Assembly: GCF_001592005.1 (NCBI RefSeq)
Contig: NZ_BCVZ01000015.1
Span: forward strand, 43,640 to 107,639
Direction of reading: 5' to 3'
Length of the DNA: 64,000 nt
Origin: Bacillus sonorensis NBRC 101234 = KCTC 13918
GTDB taxonomy: Bacteria; Bacillota; Bacilli; Bacillales; Bacillaceae
Each line of letters starts with the position of its first letter. The stretch's first letter is position 1. Positions 54,006 through 63,986 of this stretch are shown here, one piece after another. A model generated the notes under the pieces. That model was not told where the DNA came from, ran no database searches, and worked only from the letters and a program-made list of their open reading frames with translations. The position numbers and the translations under genes were made by a program.

Positions 54006-54033
54006 TAAAAAACCGGCTTTGTCAGAGCCGGTC
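54006..54033 (-). terminator. Terminator of the men operon
   Basis: Minus-strand stem ACCGGCTC/GAGCCGGT-type (ACCGGCT with AGCCGGT) followed by six T, about 90 nt after menC. Confidence 0.8.
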
Positions 54034-54123
54034 CAAACGAGAAGGGATAATGTACAGCTTCAATATACAGGAAGGGGGCGGGGAAAACAAATCTCGAAAA
54101 TACAAAAATCCCCCTTATTTATT

Positions 54124-55233
54124 TCAATTTTTAAAAACATCCATTTTGACTGAATGTTTTCTTAAAATATTCCCATCAACTTCAAACCCCATGCCGGGCC
54201 TGTCCGGCACTTTGATAAACCCGTTGTTAATCCGGATTTCCGGTTTCACGATATCCTCTTCCCAGTAGCGGGAAGACGACGAAATGTCCCCTGGGATCAA
54301 AAATTGGGGCAGAGAGCTGAGCGCGATATTATGCGCTCTGGAAATGCCTGTTTCAAACATGCCGCCGCACCAGACAGGCATGTTATGCTTTTTGCAAAGA
54401 TCATGAATTTTCAGCGCTTCTGTCAAACCGCCGACCCTTGACGGTTTGATATTGATGATTTTGCAGCTGCCGAGCTCAATTGCTTTTCTCGCATCATCAG
54501 CGGAGCGTATGCTTTCATCAAGGCAAATTGAGGTTTTAATATGCTTTTGCAAATGGCGGTGATCAACAATATCATCATCATCAAGCGGCTGTTCAATCAT
54601 CATGAGCTTGAATTCGTCAAGTTCCTTGATCCGGCTGATATCTTTTAGTTCATAGGAAGAATTTGCATCAGCCATCAGCGGCACCCTCGGAAAATGCCTG
54701 CGGATTTCTTTTAACAGTTCGATATCCTGTCCAGGCTGAATTTTAAGTTTTATTCTTTGATATCCTTCTTTTACATATTGATCTATTTCCTGGAGCATGT
54801 CATCTAACGGCGCAAGCCCGACGACAACCCCGGCGGGAACCTCCTGTTTGACTCCCCCGAGGGCTTTGCTTAAAGAAATGCCGTTGATCTGAGCGTAAAT
54901 GTCCCAAAACGCGGCTTCAAGCCCTGCTTTGGCCATCCTGTTGCCCTTATAACCGCGAAGTGTTTCAGGAATTTGCGATGGATGTGCGAATGATTCGCGA
55001 AGCACAGCCGGGATAAAAAAATCTTTGAGCATGTGGTAGCATGTCTCAGTTGTCTCTTCCGTGTACCAGGGAGATGAAAAAGCTGAAACTTCCCCCCAGC
55101 CTGTCACACCGTTTTTGTCTTCGGCTTCTATAATGATAAATTTTCGTTCCTGAAAGGTTTCCAAACTTGATGTAAAGGGCTTTTTCAACCACATGCTGAG
55201 GTGGTACAATGTCAGCTGTCTGATTTGAATCAT
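54124..55233 (-). CDS. menC: o-Succinylbenzoate synthase
   Basis: Enolase-superfamily enzyme of 369 residues that dehydrates SHCHC to o-succinylbenzoate. The acid/base Lys pair is at KLKIQPG (about residue 163) and in KPSRVGG (about 260). The metal ligands are MADANSSY (Asp), MIEQPL (Glu) and LDESIRS (Asp). The length and motifs match the NAAAR/OSBS group of Bacillus, which may also racemise N-acylamino acids. AAGGAGATCGCC precedes the ATG. Last gene of the men operon. Confidence 0.93.
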   Translation of the reverse strand: MIQIRQLTLYHLSMWLKKPFTSSLETFQERKFIIIEAEDKNGVTGWGEVSAFSSPWYTEETTETCYHMLKDFFIPAVLRESFAHPSQIPETLRGYKGNRMAKAGLEAAFWDIYAQINGISLSKALGGVKQEVPAGVVVGLAPLDDMLQEIDQYVKEGYQRIKLKIQPGQDIELLKEIRRHFPRVPLMADANSSYELKDISRIKELDEFKLMMIEQPLDDDDIVDHRHLQKHIKTSICLDESIRSADDARKAIELGSCKIINIKPSRVGGLTEALKIHDLCKKHNMPVWCGGMFETGISRAHNIALSSLPQFLIPGDISSSSRYWEEDIVKPEIRINNGFIKVPDRPGMGFEVDGNILRKHSVKMDVFKN

Positions 55234-55245
55234 GGCGATCTCCTT

Positions 55246-56682
55246 CTACAGTTTGTGTCTCATCAATTTATTCGAGGCATTGCGCGGCAACTGCCCGACA
55301 AAATGAAAAGCTTTCGGAACTTTATATGCAGCGAGCCGTTCTCTGCAGTAGCGGATCAATTCCTGTTCATCAACAGGCTCATGGACGACAAGATAGGCGT
55401 GGGGAACCTTTCCCCATGTCTCGTCATCAGCTCCCTTCACACCCGCTTCATCTATGGACGGGTGCGCCATGAGCACCGCTTCAACTTCGGCCGGATAGAT
55501 ATTTTCCCCGCCTGAGATAATTAAGTCAGACCGTCTGTCCAGCACATATAAAAACCCGTCATCGTCAAAATACCCGATATCGCCGGTTCTAAACCAGCCA
55601 TCATTGAACGACTTTTTGTTTGCCGCTTTATTCTTTAAATAGCCTTTCATGACAGTCGGCCCTTTCACGGTGATTTCACCATGCTCGCCTGCTTTAGCAG
55701 CCGCTCCGTTTTTTTCAATTCTGATGCTTGAAGCGAAAAGCGGCTTTCCGGCTGATCCAAGCTTTTGGATGCTGTGTTCAGGTGCTAGCGTCGCAATTTG
55801 CGAGCATGTTTCAGTCATCCCGTACGACTGGACGACAGGCAGCCGCTTCCGTTTGCACTCTTCAAGCAACGCGTAAGGGGCGGGCCCACCCCCAAGCAAA
55901 AGGCATCTCAACGATTCTGGGCAGCTTTTCACACGTGCGGCCAGCCGGGAAAGCGTCGTCTGGACGACAGATATAATCGTGACCTGATGATCATCGATCG
56001 AACGAAGAACATCGTCTGCGTCAAATTTTTGGTGAAGCACAACGGTCATTCCATAAATGACGGATTTAAATAAGGCTGACAGCCCGCTGATATGAAAGAG
56101 CGGCAGAGCGATCAGCCACCGTTCATTCTCCGCAAGCCCCAAATTCAAAGCTGAGGAAACCGCGCTGAAATAATGGTTGGCAAATGTTTGCATAACCCCT
56201 TTCGGCCGCCCGGTCGTACCCGATGTATACATGATGGTGGCTGTATCATCCAAATGGATGTCCGCCGGTTTTAAAAGCGGATCGGCCTTTATGTTCAGGA
56301 CTTCTTCTATTTCAATCGTCCGGACAGAAGGGCTTTCCTTATGCTCTTCGGCAAAGGGCTGTTCCGTAATCAACAGCTTGGCCTCCGAATGTTCAATTTG
56401 ATACATTCTTTCCGCAGTTGACAGCTTCGTATTCAGTAAAACGATCCTGACACCGAGAAATATGCAAGCGTGGACCGCAATGACCATCTCCATCCGGTTT
56501 GTTAACAGTAATGCAGCAGTATCCCCTTTTCCGATGGAACAGCTGTTCAGCTGTGCGGCCATTTTTTTCGTTTTTTTATACAAATCCAGAAAGGTCAGCT
56601 GCTGTTTTTCCTGAATCACAGCCAGCCTGTCGGGTGTGAGTTCTGCACGCTGTGCAAGCCAGTTCGGCTGGTCCATTAACAT
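55246..56682 (-). CDS. menE: o-Succinylbenzoate-CoA ligase
   Basis: ANL-superfamily adenylating enzyme of 478 residues. AMP-binding motif YTSGTTGRPKGV near residue 155, the SYGMTETCS block, the hinge motif DRRSDLIISGGENI and the C-terminal Lys in AYKVPKAFHF. It activates o-succinylbenzoate with ATP and CoA. The 78-nt gap from menB holds a long hairpin. Confidence 0.95.
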   Translation of the reverse strand: MLMDQPNWLAQRAELTPDRLAVIQEKQQLTFLDLYKKTKKMAAQLNSCSIGKGDTAALLLTNRMEMVIAVHACIFLGVRIVLLNTKLSTAERMYQIEHSEAKLLITEQPFAEEHKESPSVRTIEIEEVLNIKADPLLKPADIHLDDTATIMYTSGTTGRPKGVMQTFANHYFSAVSSALNLGLAENERWLIALPLFHISGLSALFKSVIYGMTVVLHQKFDADDVLRSIDDHQVTIISVVQTTLSRLAARVKSCPESLRCLLLGGGPAPYALLEECKRKRLPVVQSYGMTETCSQIATLAPEHSIQKLGSAGKPLFASSIRIEKNGAAAKAGEHGEITVKGPTVMKGYLKNKAANKKSFNDGWFRTGDIGYFDDDGFLYVLDRRSDLIISGGENIYPAEVEAVLMAHPSIDEAGVKGADDETWGKVPHAYLVVHEPVDEQELIRYCRERLAAYKVPKAFHFVGQLPRNASNKLMRHKL

Positions 56683-56712
56683 GTCATCATCTCCACAGAA
56701 AATGTCTCGGGT

Positions 56713-56756
56713 GATAAAAGAAAACAGCTCAGTAGCACCAAGCTGTTTCTTTTATC
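56713..56756 (-). terminator. Internal hairpin between menB and menE (attenuator or processing site)
   Basis: Minus-strand arms GATAAAAGAAACAGCT and AGCTGTTTTCTTTTATC pair over 16 bp with one bulge. The 3' arm is T-rich, so it could end part of the transcripts inside the operon. Confidence 0.6.
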
Positions 56757-56760
56757 TTTC

Positions 56761-57579
56761 TTAAGGAAAACGAGGGAACTGTCCAAAGTCAGGACGGCGT
56801 TTTTCTTTAAACGCGTCACGGCCCTCTTTCGCCTCATCTGTCGTGTAGTAAAGGAGCGTCGCATCTCCGGCAAATTGCTGGATGCCCGCAAGTCCGTCCG
56901 TATCGGCGTTGAATGCCGCTTTAAGGAACCTAAGCGCAGTCGGACTTTTCTCAAGCATTTCCTCACACCACTTAATCGTTTCTTCTTCAAGCTTCTCAAG
57001 CGGAACAACCGTGTTGACAAGGCCCATTTCCAGCGCATCCTGAGCGTTGTATTGACGGCACAGATACCAGATTTCGCGGGCTTTTTTATGTCCGACGATC
57101 CGCGCTAAATAGCCTGAACCGTATCCTGCATCAAAGCTGCCCACTTTCGGCCCGGTTTGTCCGAAAATCGCATTGTCCGCGGCAATTGTCAAGTCGCATA
57201 CGATATGCAGCACATGGCCTCCGCCGATCGCATATCCTGAAACCATCGCAACGACAGGCTTCGGAATCACGCGAATTAAACGCTGCAAATCAAGAACGTT
57301 CAAACGCGGAATTTGGTCTTCTCCCACATATCCGCCGTGTCCTCTAACCTTTTGGTCCCCGCCTGAACAAAACGCCTTGTCTCCGGCGCCGGCCAGGATA
57401 ATCACGCCGATATCCGCATCATCCCTTGCATAGGCAAATGCATCGATAAGCTCAGTAACGGTTTTCGGTCGAAACGCGTTATGTACTTCGGGACGATTGA
57501 TCGTAATTTTTGCAATACCGTTGTATGTTTCATATAAAATGTCTTCATATTGACGTTCGCTTTTCCATTCTACAGTCAT
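56761..57579 (-). CDS. menB: 1,4-Dihydroxy-2-naphthoyl-CoA synthase
   Basis: Crotonase-fold enzyme of 272 residues that closes the naphthoate ring. CoA/oxyanion segments are [14 protein letters not shown] near residue 80 and the [18 protein letters not shown] block. The conserved [14 protein letters not shown] region and the C-terminal FKEKRRPDF are present. Bicarbonate-dependent type with [17 protein letters not shown] precedes ATG 57579. Confidence 0.97.
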   Translation of the reverse strand: MTVEWKSERQYEDILYETYNGIAKITINRPEVHNAFRPKTVTELIDAFAYARDDADIGVIILAGAGDKAFCSGGDQKVRGHGGYVGEDQIPRLNVLDLQRLIRVIPKPVVAMVSGYAIGGGHVLHIVCDLTIAADNAIFGQTGPKVGSFDAGYGSGYLARIVGHKKAREIWYLCRQYNAQDALEMGLVNTVVPLEKLEEETIKWCEEMLEKSPTALRFLKAAFNADTDGLAGIQQFAGDATLLYYTTDEAKEGRDAFKEKRRPDFGQFPRFP

Positions 57580-57591
57580 GTACGTGACCTC

Positions 57592-58404
57592 CTACATTAA
57601 AATAAATTCACTTACTATTTTACCAAAAAAATCGGGTGCTTCCACATGAACCGCATGTCCCGTTTGTTCAGCGATGACAAGGCGGCTGCCCGGAATTTTC
57701 CGGTACATGCTCTGATTGATCGCGACAAATTTCTGGTCAAGGCCGCCGGCGATGAGAAGGACGGGATATGTGATCTCATCCAGCTTGTCCCACCATGACG
57801 GCTGTGAACCGGTCCCCATCCCGGCCAGACTGCCCGCAAGGCCGAGCGGATTATTGCTCAGACGCTCTTCACGGATTTTCTTTCTTACCGGTTCGTCAAG
57901 CGACAGCTGGGAAGCAAACAGCGGTATAGCCTCCCAATAATCGACGAACGATTCGACCCCTTCATTTATAATCCTCTCGCCGAGCCGGCAATCATGAATG
58001 ATGCGGCTTTTTCTTTCTTCCTGCGTCTGAAGCCCCGGGGAGCTGCTTTCCAGCACAAGACCCGCCACGCGGCCCGGATGTGTCATCCCAAATGAGAGAG
58101 CAAGCCTTCCTCCCATTGAATATCCGACCAAGTAAACGGTTTTCAGCTTCAATTGCTCAAAAATCTCCACAAGATCGGCGATTTGTTCTTCTGTCGTATA
58201 ACGACGTTTATCAGGGGGCGAATCGGTTTGACCGTGTCCCAGCAAATTCAATTTGATGACACGGACGCCTTGCAAATGTTCGTCAATGCCGTCCCATGTG
58301 TTGGCGCTCCCAGTAAATCCGTGCAGAAAAACAGCCGTTTTTTCAGCAGCTGTTCCGCTGTCTTCCACCTCATATTGAACACCGTCACGCAATGTCAGTC
58401 GCAA
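57592..58404 (-). CDS. menH: 2-Succinyl-6-hydroxy-2,4-cyclohexadiene-1-carboxylate (SHCHC) synthase
   Basis: Alpha/beta hydrolase of about 270 residues (ytxM in B. subtilis) that eliminates pyruvate from SEPHCHC. Nucleophile GYSMGG (Ser near 99), His in [16 protein letters not shown] forms the oxyanion hole. TTG 58404 is the preferred start since AAAAGGGAG lies 8 nt upstream; GTG 58413 is the alternative. The 5' end overlaps menD. Confidence 0.9.
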   Translation of the reverse strand: MRLTLRDGVQYEVEDSGTAAEKTAVFLHGFTGSANTWDGIDEHLQGVRVIKLNLLGHGQTDSPPDKRRYTTEEQIADLVEIFEQLKLKTVYLVGYSMGGRLALSFGMTHPGRVAGLVLESSSPGLQTQEERKSRIIHDCRLGERIINEGVESFVDYWEAIPLFASQLSLDEPVRKKIREERLSNNPLGLAGSLAGMGTGSQPSWWDKLDEITYPVLLIAGGLDQKFVAINQSMYRKIPGSRLVIAEQTGHAVHVEAPDFFGKIVSEFILM

Positions 58405-60140
58405 AACGGCCACTCCCTTTTCAAGTCATCGAGCACCTTGTCAAGCAGCCGGCGATGGAGCTGAACACGGCTCTTGCGTTTTGTTTTCACTTCGATGATA
58501 TCAAGCCCGCTGCGGTTGACAGCAGACAGGTAGGCATCTGCGAAATGTGCGGAAGACTCTGGACAGATGTAGCGTCCTCCATACAATTTTGCAGCATGTT
58601 CAAATTCCAGCCCGGTCGGCGTCCCAAACAATTGTTCAAAATACCGTTCTTCAGCAGACTGGGGAAGAAATGAGAAAATCCCTCCCCCGTCATTATTGAC
58701 GAGGATGACCGTCAACGGAATGTCCAGCGTCTTAGTAACCAATAAGCCGTTTAAATCATGATAAAATGATAAATCCCCAATCACGAGCGTCACCGGCTTC
58801 TTTGTGGCTGCATATATGCCAAGCGCTGTGGAAACGACCCCGTCAATTCCGTTTGCCCCCCTGTTGGCCAAGATCCGGAAAGACCGGTCCTGATTTTCAA
58901 AAAAAGTGTCAACATCGCGAATCGGCATGCTGTTTCCGACGAAAAGGGAGCTGTTGTCCGGAATGAAATGCTGCAGGTTGCGGTACACATTTCCTTCAAA
59001 TGTAAGATCCTCAACTTCAAGATTTCTTAAATGATGACGAAATCGGCTGCCTGCAAACCTCCATTTTTCAAGCCATTGTTCCGATCTTTTTTCAGAAATT
59101 GAAACAGCCGCGGCTTCTGCGAATTCCTGCTCTGTACAGTGGAGCATATAGCTGCCGCGATGTGTCGGGTCGCGCCAGCTGCCATCGGGATCGACGATGA
59201 TTTGTTCGATTGCCGGATGTTGTTTTAATAGCTGGAACAGCGGTTTTGAAACCGGCATCGGGCCAAACCGGATAACAAGCTTTGGCATGAGCAAACCTTT
59301 CAGCTCTTCATCTTTTAACAACGAATCATAAGAATCAATCACCGATTCCTTTGAATGCCCGCCATTTCTCAGATTTGACAGCGGATCAGCCAAAATCGGA
59401 TATCCCGTTGTTTCTGAAAGCGATAAAATATGGCGCTTCACATCTTCATTCAGAAGCTCTCCGCAAACAATCACGCCTTCTTCCGTGTTCCTGATCAGAG
59501 CCATCAATGATTCAAGAGCTTGTTGATCAGCTGCGGCACGGCCGTTTGCCACCGACACATGGCGGCTTGTTTCCGTTCTTTGAAAAGGCTCATCATCAAG
59601 GTTAGGCATGAGCGGCTCTCTTAACGGAAAATTAATGTGCACCGGCCCGTTCGGCGCTTTTGACGCTTCTCCGACGGCACGGCTGGCCACCGTGCGGATG
59701 TATGCCAGCATATCAGGATGCGCATCAGGCAGAGCCGAGTCTGTGAAATACTTAACAAAGTTGCCGAATAAGAATTGCTGATCAATCGCCTGAGGTGCTC
59801 CTACTTCCCGAAGCTCATGCGGCCGATCAGCCGTTAAGACAATCAGCGGTATTCTGGAATAATGAGCTTCAACAACCGCCGGGTAAAAATTCGCGGCTGC
59901 CGTTCCCGACGTACAGATCAATGCAACGGGATTTCGTTTCGCTTTTGCCATCCCCAATGCAAAATATCCTGCCGATCTTTCATCAACATGGACATGAATG
60001 TTCATATCCGGATGGGCTGCCGCCAGAATCGCAAGGGGCGTCGATCTTGACCCCGGGCAGATGACAGCTTCGGTCACGCCTGCAAGTGAAAGCTCATCAA
60101 TAAAGTTGCCTATATATTTTGTAATCGGATTTTCTGTCAA
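58395..60140 (-). CDS. menD: SEPHCHC synthase (2-succinyl-5-enolpyruvyl-6-hydroxy-3-cyclohexene-1-carboxylate synthase)
   Basis: Thiamine-diphosphate enzyme of 581 residues joining isochorismate and 2-oxoglutarate. The catalytic Glu lies near 55 ([13 protein letters not shown]), the ThDP-binding motif [13 protein letters not shown] begins near 440. Start is TTG at 60140, with a TTGA overlap with the menF stop and GGAGG 9 nt upstream. A full-length protein. Confidence 0.96.
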   Translation of the reverse strand: MTENPITKYIGNFIDELSLAGVTEAVICPGSRSTPLAILAAAHPDMNIHVHVDERSAGYFALGMAKAKRNPVALICTSGTAAANFYPAVVEAHYSRIPLIVLTADRPHELREVGAPQAIDQQFLFGNFVKYFTDSALPDAHPDMLAYIRTVASRAVGEASKAPNGPVHINFPLREPLMPNLDDEPFQRTETSRHVSVANGRAAADQQALESLMALIRNTEEGVIVCGELLNEDVKRHILSLSETTGYPILADPLSNLRNGGHSKESVIDSYDSLLKDEELKGLLMPKLVIRFGPMPVSKPLFQLLKQHPAIEQIIVDPDGSWRDPTHRGSYMLHCTEQEFAEAAAVSISEKRSEQWLEKWRFAGSRFRHHLRNLEVEDLTFEGNVYRNLQHFIPDNSSLFVGNSMPIRDVDTFFENQDRSFRILANRGANGIDGVVSTALGIYAATKKPVTLVIGDLSFYHDLNGLLVTKTLDIPLTVILVNNDGGGIFSFLPQSAEERYFEQLFGTPTGLEFEHAAKLYGGRYICPESSAHFADAYLSAVNRSGLDIIEVKTKRKSRVQLHRRLLDKVLDDLKREWPFCD

Positions 60141-61561
60141 AGGGTATCGCCTCCAAGTGCGGACAGCATAGGCTTCAGTTTTATTTGCGTTTCCTCGTAT
60201 TCCAGCATTGGATCAGAATCAGCGACAATTCCGCAGCCTGCAAAAAGTCTCGCCTCATTTGAATCGATCAACCCGGAGCGTATCGCAACGGCAAATTCCC
60301 CGTTGCCGCCGAAGTCGACCCATCCAGCCGGAGCCGCATACCATCCTCTAGACATCGGTTCAATGTTTCTGATAACCTCGACCGCTTTTTGCTGCGGAGC
60401 ACCTCCGAGAGCCGGAGTTGGATGCAGTTCCTCAATTAAATCAAAGAGCGACGCATCATCATTCATTTGGCCGACGACAGGGGTATATAGATGCTGGACA
60501 TTTTTTGTTTTGTACAGGCTCGGCTTCGCCGGCTTTTTGACGTGGCTGCAATTTGCCAGAAACGCCTGGTTTATCATGTTGACCACGATGTCGTGCTCAA
60601 TGAGGTTTTTCTCATCATTTAACAGTTCAAGCCCAAGCATTCTGTCTTCCTGCTCGGTCCGGCCTCTTTTGATCGAACCCGCCAGGCATGTGGACAGCAC
60701 CTTGTTCCCGTCTTTTTTAATCAGCCGTTCTGGGGAAGCGCCGACAAAGCTTGTACCGTTTTCTTCGATGGCGAAAATATAGCTCGTCTTTTGCTCAGAC
60801 ATGAGCTTGGATAATACGTTATGAAGCCGGACAGGCTCATGAAACCTCAGGAGGATTTCTCTGGCCAGGACGATTTTATCATATTTTCCTTTTTTGATTT
60901 CGCCAGTCGCATGGCGAATCGCATCAAGCCACTCCGAAACATGCAATTCTTCTTTCGCTTCTATCTGTACGTGCTGCTTTTCATCTTCCCTGAAAGCGTT
61001 GACGTTTGCCAGCTCTGGAACAGAAGCCTTTAGATCTTCCAGGACCTTTCGTCCATCCTCATCAGAAGATGTCCATTTGTTCACCGTGATAAATGCTTCA
61101 TCTTCGGCTTTCGTCAGCATAACGGAAGGAACAAAAAAAGCGCCTTCCGGATAATAGCTCCAATGCTGTTCTCTTTCTTCCAATGGATCAAAAGAAAAGC
61201 CGCCGAACAGCAAAGGCCCCACTGCCGTTTGATGAAGGCTGTCGCCTTCATGGAAGTGATAGGCTCTTTCTTTTAAACGCTCCCATTGTTCATATATGTC
61301 CCGATAACGGCCGGCATCCTTTTGGCTTGTCGAAATCGATAATTCCTTTCCCAGACCGACAAGCGTCAGTTCGCCGTCGGGATCAGACCAAAAAAACCGT
61401 TTCCCGGCAAACGTTTTGTCACCGCTTTTAAAAAAGGAAAGGGCATCTATGTTTTTTATTTTTATGGAATAACTTATTAAAACAGCATGGTTGACTTTTT
61501 TGATGATATTTAATGCTTCAGGCGCTTCCCGCAGGAAAGTGCGCTGCACTGTTGCCACCAT
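60137..61561 (-). CDS. menF: Isochorismate synthase (menaquinone-specific)
   Basis: Chorismate-utilising enzyme of 474 residues that isomerises chorismate to isochorismate, the entry step to menaquinone. Family blocks include [27 protein letters not shown] and [10 protein letters not shown]. The start at 61561 (MVATVQRTF) follows TTGGAGGAG; upstream in-frame ATGs lie in the promoter. First gene of menFDHBEC. Confidence 0.95.
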   Translation of the reverse strand: MVATVQRTFLREAPEALNIIKKVNHAVLISYSIKIKNIDALSFFKSGDKTFAGKRFFWSDPDGELTLVGLGKELSISTSQKDAGRYRDIYEQWERLKERAYHFHEGDSLHQTAVGPLLFGGFSFDPLEEREQHWSYYPEGAFFVPSVMLTKAEDEAFITVNKWTSSDEDGRKVLEDLKASVPELANVNAFREDEKQHVQIEAKEELHVSEWLDAIRHATGEIKKGKYDKIVLAREILLRFHEPVRLHNVLSKLMSEQKTSYIFAIEENGTSFVGASPERLIKKDGNKVLSTCLAGSIKRGRTEQEDRMLGLELLNDEKNLIEHDIVVNMINQAFLANCSHVKKPAKPSLYKTKNVQHLYTPVVGQMNDDASLFDLIEELHPTPALGGAPQQKAVEVIRNIEPMSRGWYAAPAGWVDFGGNGEFAVAIRSGLIDSNEARLFAGCGIVADSDPMLEYEETQIKLKPMLSALGGDTL

Positions 61562-61598
61562 GATTACACTCCTCCAAAGTCCGTAAAATGCTTTTATA

Positions 61599-61627
61599 AC
61601 CATACACCTGTGAACGATATGTGTCAA
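61599..61627 (-). promoter_or_regulatory. Promoter of the men operon
   Basis: Minus-strand TTGACA (61627-61622), 17 nt, TATGGT (61604-61599), about 30 nt before menF. A second possible -10 TATAAT lies at 61665-61660 with a weak -35. Confidence 0.65.
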
Positions 61628-61756
61628 CAAAACGACACTTTGTAAACAGACTCCTTTCTATTATAAACGTAATCAGCCGATTGAAAAAGACAAGGTGGTT
61701 TATTATTTTTCACTTGTTGTGTCACCGCTTTTTTTATAACAATATCACCCATTATA

Positions 61757-61785
61757 TTGACACCTTTTTTAACTTTTTCTAAACT
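61757..61785 (+). promoter_or_regulatory. Promoter of menA
   Basis: TTGACA (61757-61762), 17 nt, TAAACT (61780-61785), 43 nt before the ATG. Confidence 0.65.
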
Positions 61786-61827
61786 TAGTATGGACGTGTA
61801 CGTATTAAAACTAAAGGAGTCAAACTT

Positions 61828-62763
61828 ATGCAGCATCAATCACTTTCAGGGAGTGTTTCTGGAATAAAGCCGGATAAAAGCTGGCGCGTATGGTGGATGT
61901 TAACAAGACCGCATACACTGACAGCCGCATTTGTCCCTGTTACACTCGGGACGGTTCTGGCACTTGAAACAGGCCGGATCGACATTTGGCTGTTTTTAGC
62001 CATGCTTGTCGCCTCCATACTGATTCAAATCGGAACGAATTTGTTCAATGAATATTTCGATTTCGTCCGCGGGCTTGATAATGAGAACTCGGTCGGCATC
62101 GGAGGCGCCATTGTCCGCTACGGAATGAAGCCGAAAACGGTATTGTACCTGGCATACGGATTGTTCGCGGCCGCCGTGCTGCTCGGAATTTATATTTGCA
62201 TATCTTCTAGCTGGTGGCTGGCGCTCATCGGGTTAATTTGCATGGCCGTCGGCTACCTTTACACTGGAGGTCCGCTTCCGATCTCATATACACCGTTTGG
62301 CGAAATCATGTCAGGCGTTTTTATGGGAATGATCATTATCCTCATCTCCTATTTTCTCCAGACCGGAGAACTGACGTGGAGCGTCTTTCTGGTCTCCCTT
62401 CCGATTACAATTTTGGTCGGGGGAATCAACCTGTCCAATAACATTCGCGATCTGGTCGGAGATAAAGAAAACGGGAGAAAAACGCTTCCTATTTTGGCGG
62501 GAAGAAAAAACGCCGTCCAGATTTTAAGCTGGGTGTTTATTGTTTCCTATGTGCTAATCGGGCTCTATGTCGCGTTAGGGATCCTCACGGTATGGAGCTT
62601 CCTTGTTCTGTTAAGCCTCCCGAAGCCGATAAAAGCGATTAAAGAATTCAAGGCAAAAGAAAAGCCGGCTGATCTGATGGTCGCCATGAAATCAACGGCC
62701 CAGACGAACACATTTTTCGGCCTGCTTTTGGCGCTTGCCCTCGTGATTCATTATTTTGTTTAA
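61828..62763 (+). CDS. menA: 1,4-Dihydroxy-2-naphthoate polyprenyltransferase
   Basis: UbiA-family membrane enzyme of 311 residues with nine helices. The Asp-rich motif NLFNEYFDFVRGLDNE is near residues 72-87 and the second motif NNIRDLVGDKENGRKTLP near 205. It attaches the heptaprenyl chain to DHNA before MenG methylation. AAAGGAG precedes ATG 61828. It is divergent from menF and thus completes most of the menaquinone route locally. Confidence 0.95.
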   Translation: MQHQSLSGSVSGIKPDKSWRVWWMLTRPHTLTAAFVPVTLGTVLALETGRIDIWLFLAMLVASILIQIGTNLFNEYFDFVRGLDNENSVGIGGAIVRYGMKPKTVLYLAYGLFAAAVLLGIYICISSSWWLALIGLICMAVGYLYTGGPLPISYTPFGEIMSGVFMGMIIILISYFLQTGELTWSVFLVSLPITILVGGINLSNNIRDLVGDKENGRKTLPILAGRKNAVQILSWVFIVSYVLIGLYVALGILTVWSFLVLLSLPKPIKAIKEFKAKEKPADLMVAMKSTAQTNTFFGLLLALALVIHYFV

Positions 62764-62789
62764 AAAGAGCCTTTAAGGCTCTTTTTTTT
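62763..62789 (+). terminator. Terminator of menA
   Basis: Stem AAGAGCC/GGCTCTT, loop TTTAA, and a run of T. Confidence 0.85.
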
Positions 62790-62868
62790 TGCTTTTTTTA
62801 CAATGAAAGTTCTGTTTAAAATCGTTCATACTAAAAAGGCAGCACTTTTTAGAAACGAGGCGATGCAT

Positions 62869-63621
62869 GTGCTAACAAGAGAACAGTTGTCAAAACTCGA
62901 AAAAGAGCTTAAAGCAGGCAAAGAACAAATTGTCAGCCGTTTTAAAGACAGCGGCCATTTTGGCATGGATGTCACATATCCTTTCAACTCAACGGGAGAG
63001 CTGTCCTCTTATGACAATCACCCCGGAGATGAAGGAACAGAGCTTTATGAACGTGAAAAGGATCTCGCCCTTTATGAGCATGAAAGGGAGCATTTGCACG
63101 ATATCGAACATGCCCTTTCCCTCATTGAAAAAGGGACATACGGGCGCTGTGAGGTATGCGGAAAAGAGATTCCTTATGAAAGGCTGTCTGTGCTTCCTAC
63201 GGCGACGACGTGCAGTGAACATTCTTCAACAGTATCCGTATCAAAGGATCGTCCAATTGAAGAAGAGGTATTAACCCCTCCGTTCGGGCGCTTTGAACTC
63301 GATGAAAATGATGAAAATGTTGCATATGATTCAGAAGACGCCTATCAGGATGTCGAACGCTACGGCAACTCTGAAACACCGCAGGATTTAGCAGTCCCGC
63401 CGCTGTCATACAGCCAGATGTACATGGAATATGAAGAACCTTTGGGGTATGTCGAAGATTACGAAAACTACGCTGCAACAGATATCACAGGCAAAGAGGT
63501 CACCGTCTATCCGACGATCGAGCATGAAAAATATGAGGAGCTTCTTGATGAAGAAGGCATTATGACCTCATTTGGAGATCTTCCGCCGGCTGAAAAAGAA
63601 CCTTATACAGAGGATGACTAA
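62869..63621 (+). CDS. yteA: TraR/DksA-type zinc finger protein YteA
   Basis: Protein of about 250 residues: N-terminal helical hairpin (coiled coil about residues 1-90) with the DNHPGD and EREKDLALYEHE blocks, then a finger CEVCGKEIPYERL...CSEH (C-x2-C-x17-C-x2-H). A long acidic tail with the conserved KEVTVYPTIEHEKYEE part follows. The start is GTG 62869, 8 nt after GAGG; the ATG at 62863 is too close. Relatives of DksA act on RNA polymerase, but a role of YteA is unknown to me. Confidence 0.85.
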   Translation: MLTREQLSKLEKELKAGKEQIVSRFKDSGHFGMDVTYPFNSTGELSSYDNHPGDEGTELYEREKDLALYEHEREHLHDIEHALSLIEKGTYGRCEVCGKEIPYERLSVLPTATTCSEHSSTVSVSKDRPIEEEVLTPPFGRFELDENDENVAYDSEDAYQDVERYGNSETPQDLAVPPLSYSQMYMEYEEPLGYVEDYENYAATDITGKEVTVYPTIEHEKYEELLDEEGIMTSFGDLPPAEKEPYTEDD

Positions 63622-63648
63622 GCCCCGGATTTGCGGGGCTTATCCTGA
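63620..63648 (+). terminator. Possible terminator of yteA
   Basis: Stem AAGCCCC/GGGGCTT overlapping the stop codon, with little T-tract. The following 200 nt to 63867 show no gene or other clear feature. Confidence 0.5.
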
Positions 63649-63867
63649 TTTAGAGGCTGGTTCAATGCTGTGCCGCCGGTGTTTTTCGGACTTTAACAAA
63701 CACGTAAGTCGGCTTCTTTTGGTTTTATTGTTCGTACGCTATTCCGGTGCCAGAAGCAAAACTTGGCTGCTTACTTGATCGTCAGTGACGAAAGCTGTTT
63801 TGACAAACGACATTATTTTTTTGTTGAGAAAAATTGACCGGAGTCTTGATGCGAAAAGAAGCGAAAC

Positions 63868-63904
63868 AATACAAAAAACCCCTGTGCCTTTAAACACAGG
63901 GAAA
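63868..63904 (-). terminator. Terminator downstream of tRNA-Glu
   Basis: Minus-strand stem CCCTGTG/CACAGGG followed by TTTTTT, 10 nt after the tRNA. Confidence 0.85.
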
Positions 63905-63914
63905 CTAAAAAAGA

Positions 63915-63986
63915 TGACCCGTACGGGATTCGAACCCGTGTTACCGCCGTGAAAGGGCGGTGTCTTAACCACTTGACCAACGGGCC
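63915..63986 (-). tRNA. tRNA-Glu (anticodon TTC)
   Basis: 72 nt on the minus strand. Acceptor stem GGCCCGT/ACGGGTC (one G-U), D-arm with GTCAAGTGGTTAAGAC, anticodon stem CCGCC/GGCGG with loop CTTTCAC (TTC reads GAA/GAG), T-arm ACGGGTTCGAATCCCGT. The 3' CCA is not encoded. The tRNA is followed by a terminator, so it is the last of any cluster that may extend to the right of the window. Confidence 0.97.

Noticed and set aside
53951..54268. 105-codon plus-strand frame between yxeK and menC
   Set aside because: Runs through the men terminator and antisense into menC; no family resemblance.
63739..63972. 77-codon minus-strand frame near the right end
   Set aside because: Its beginning lies inside the tRNA-Glu gene and it crosses the terminator.
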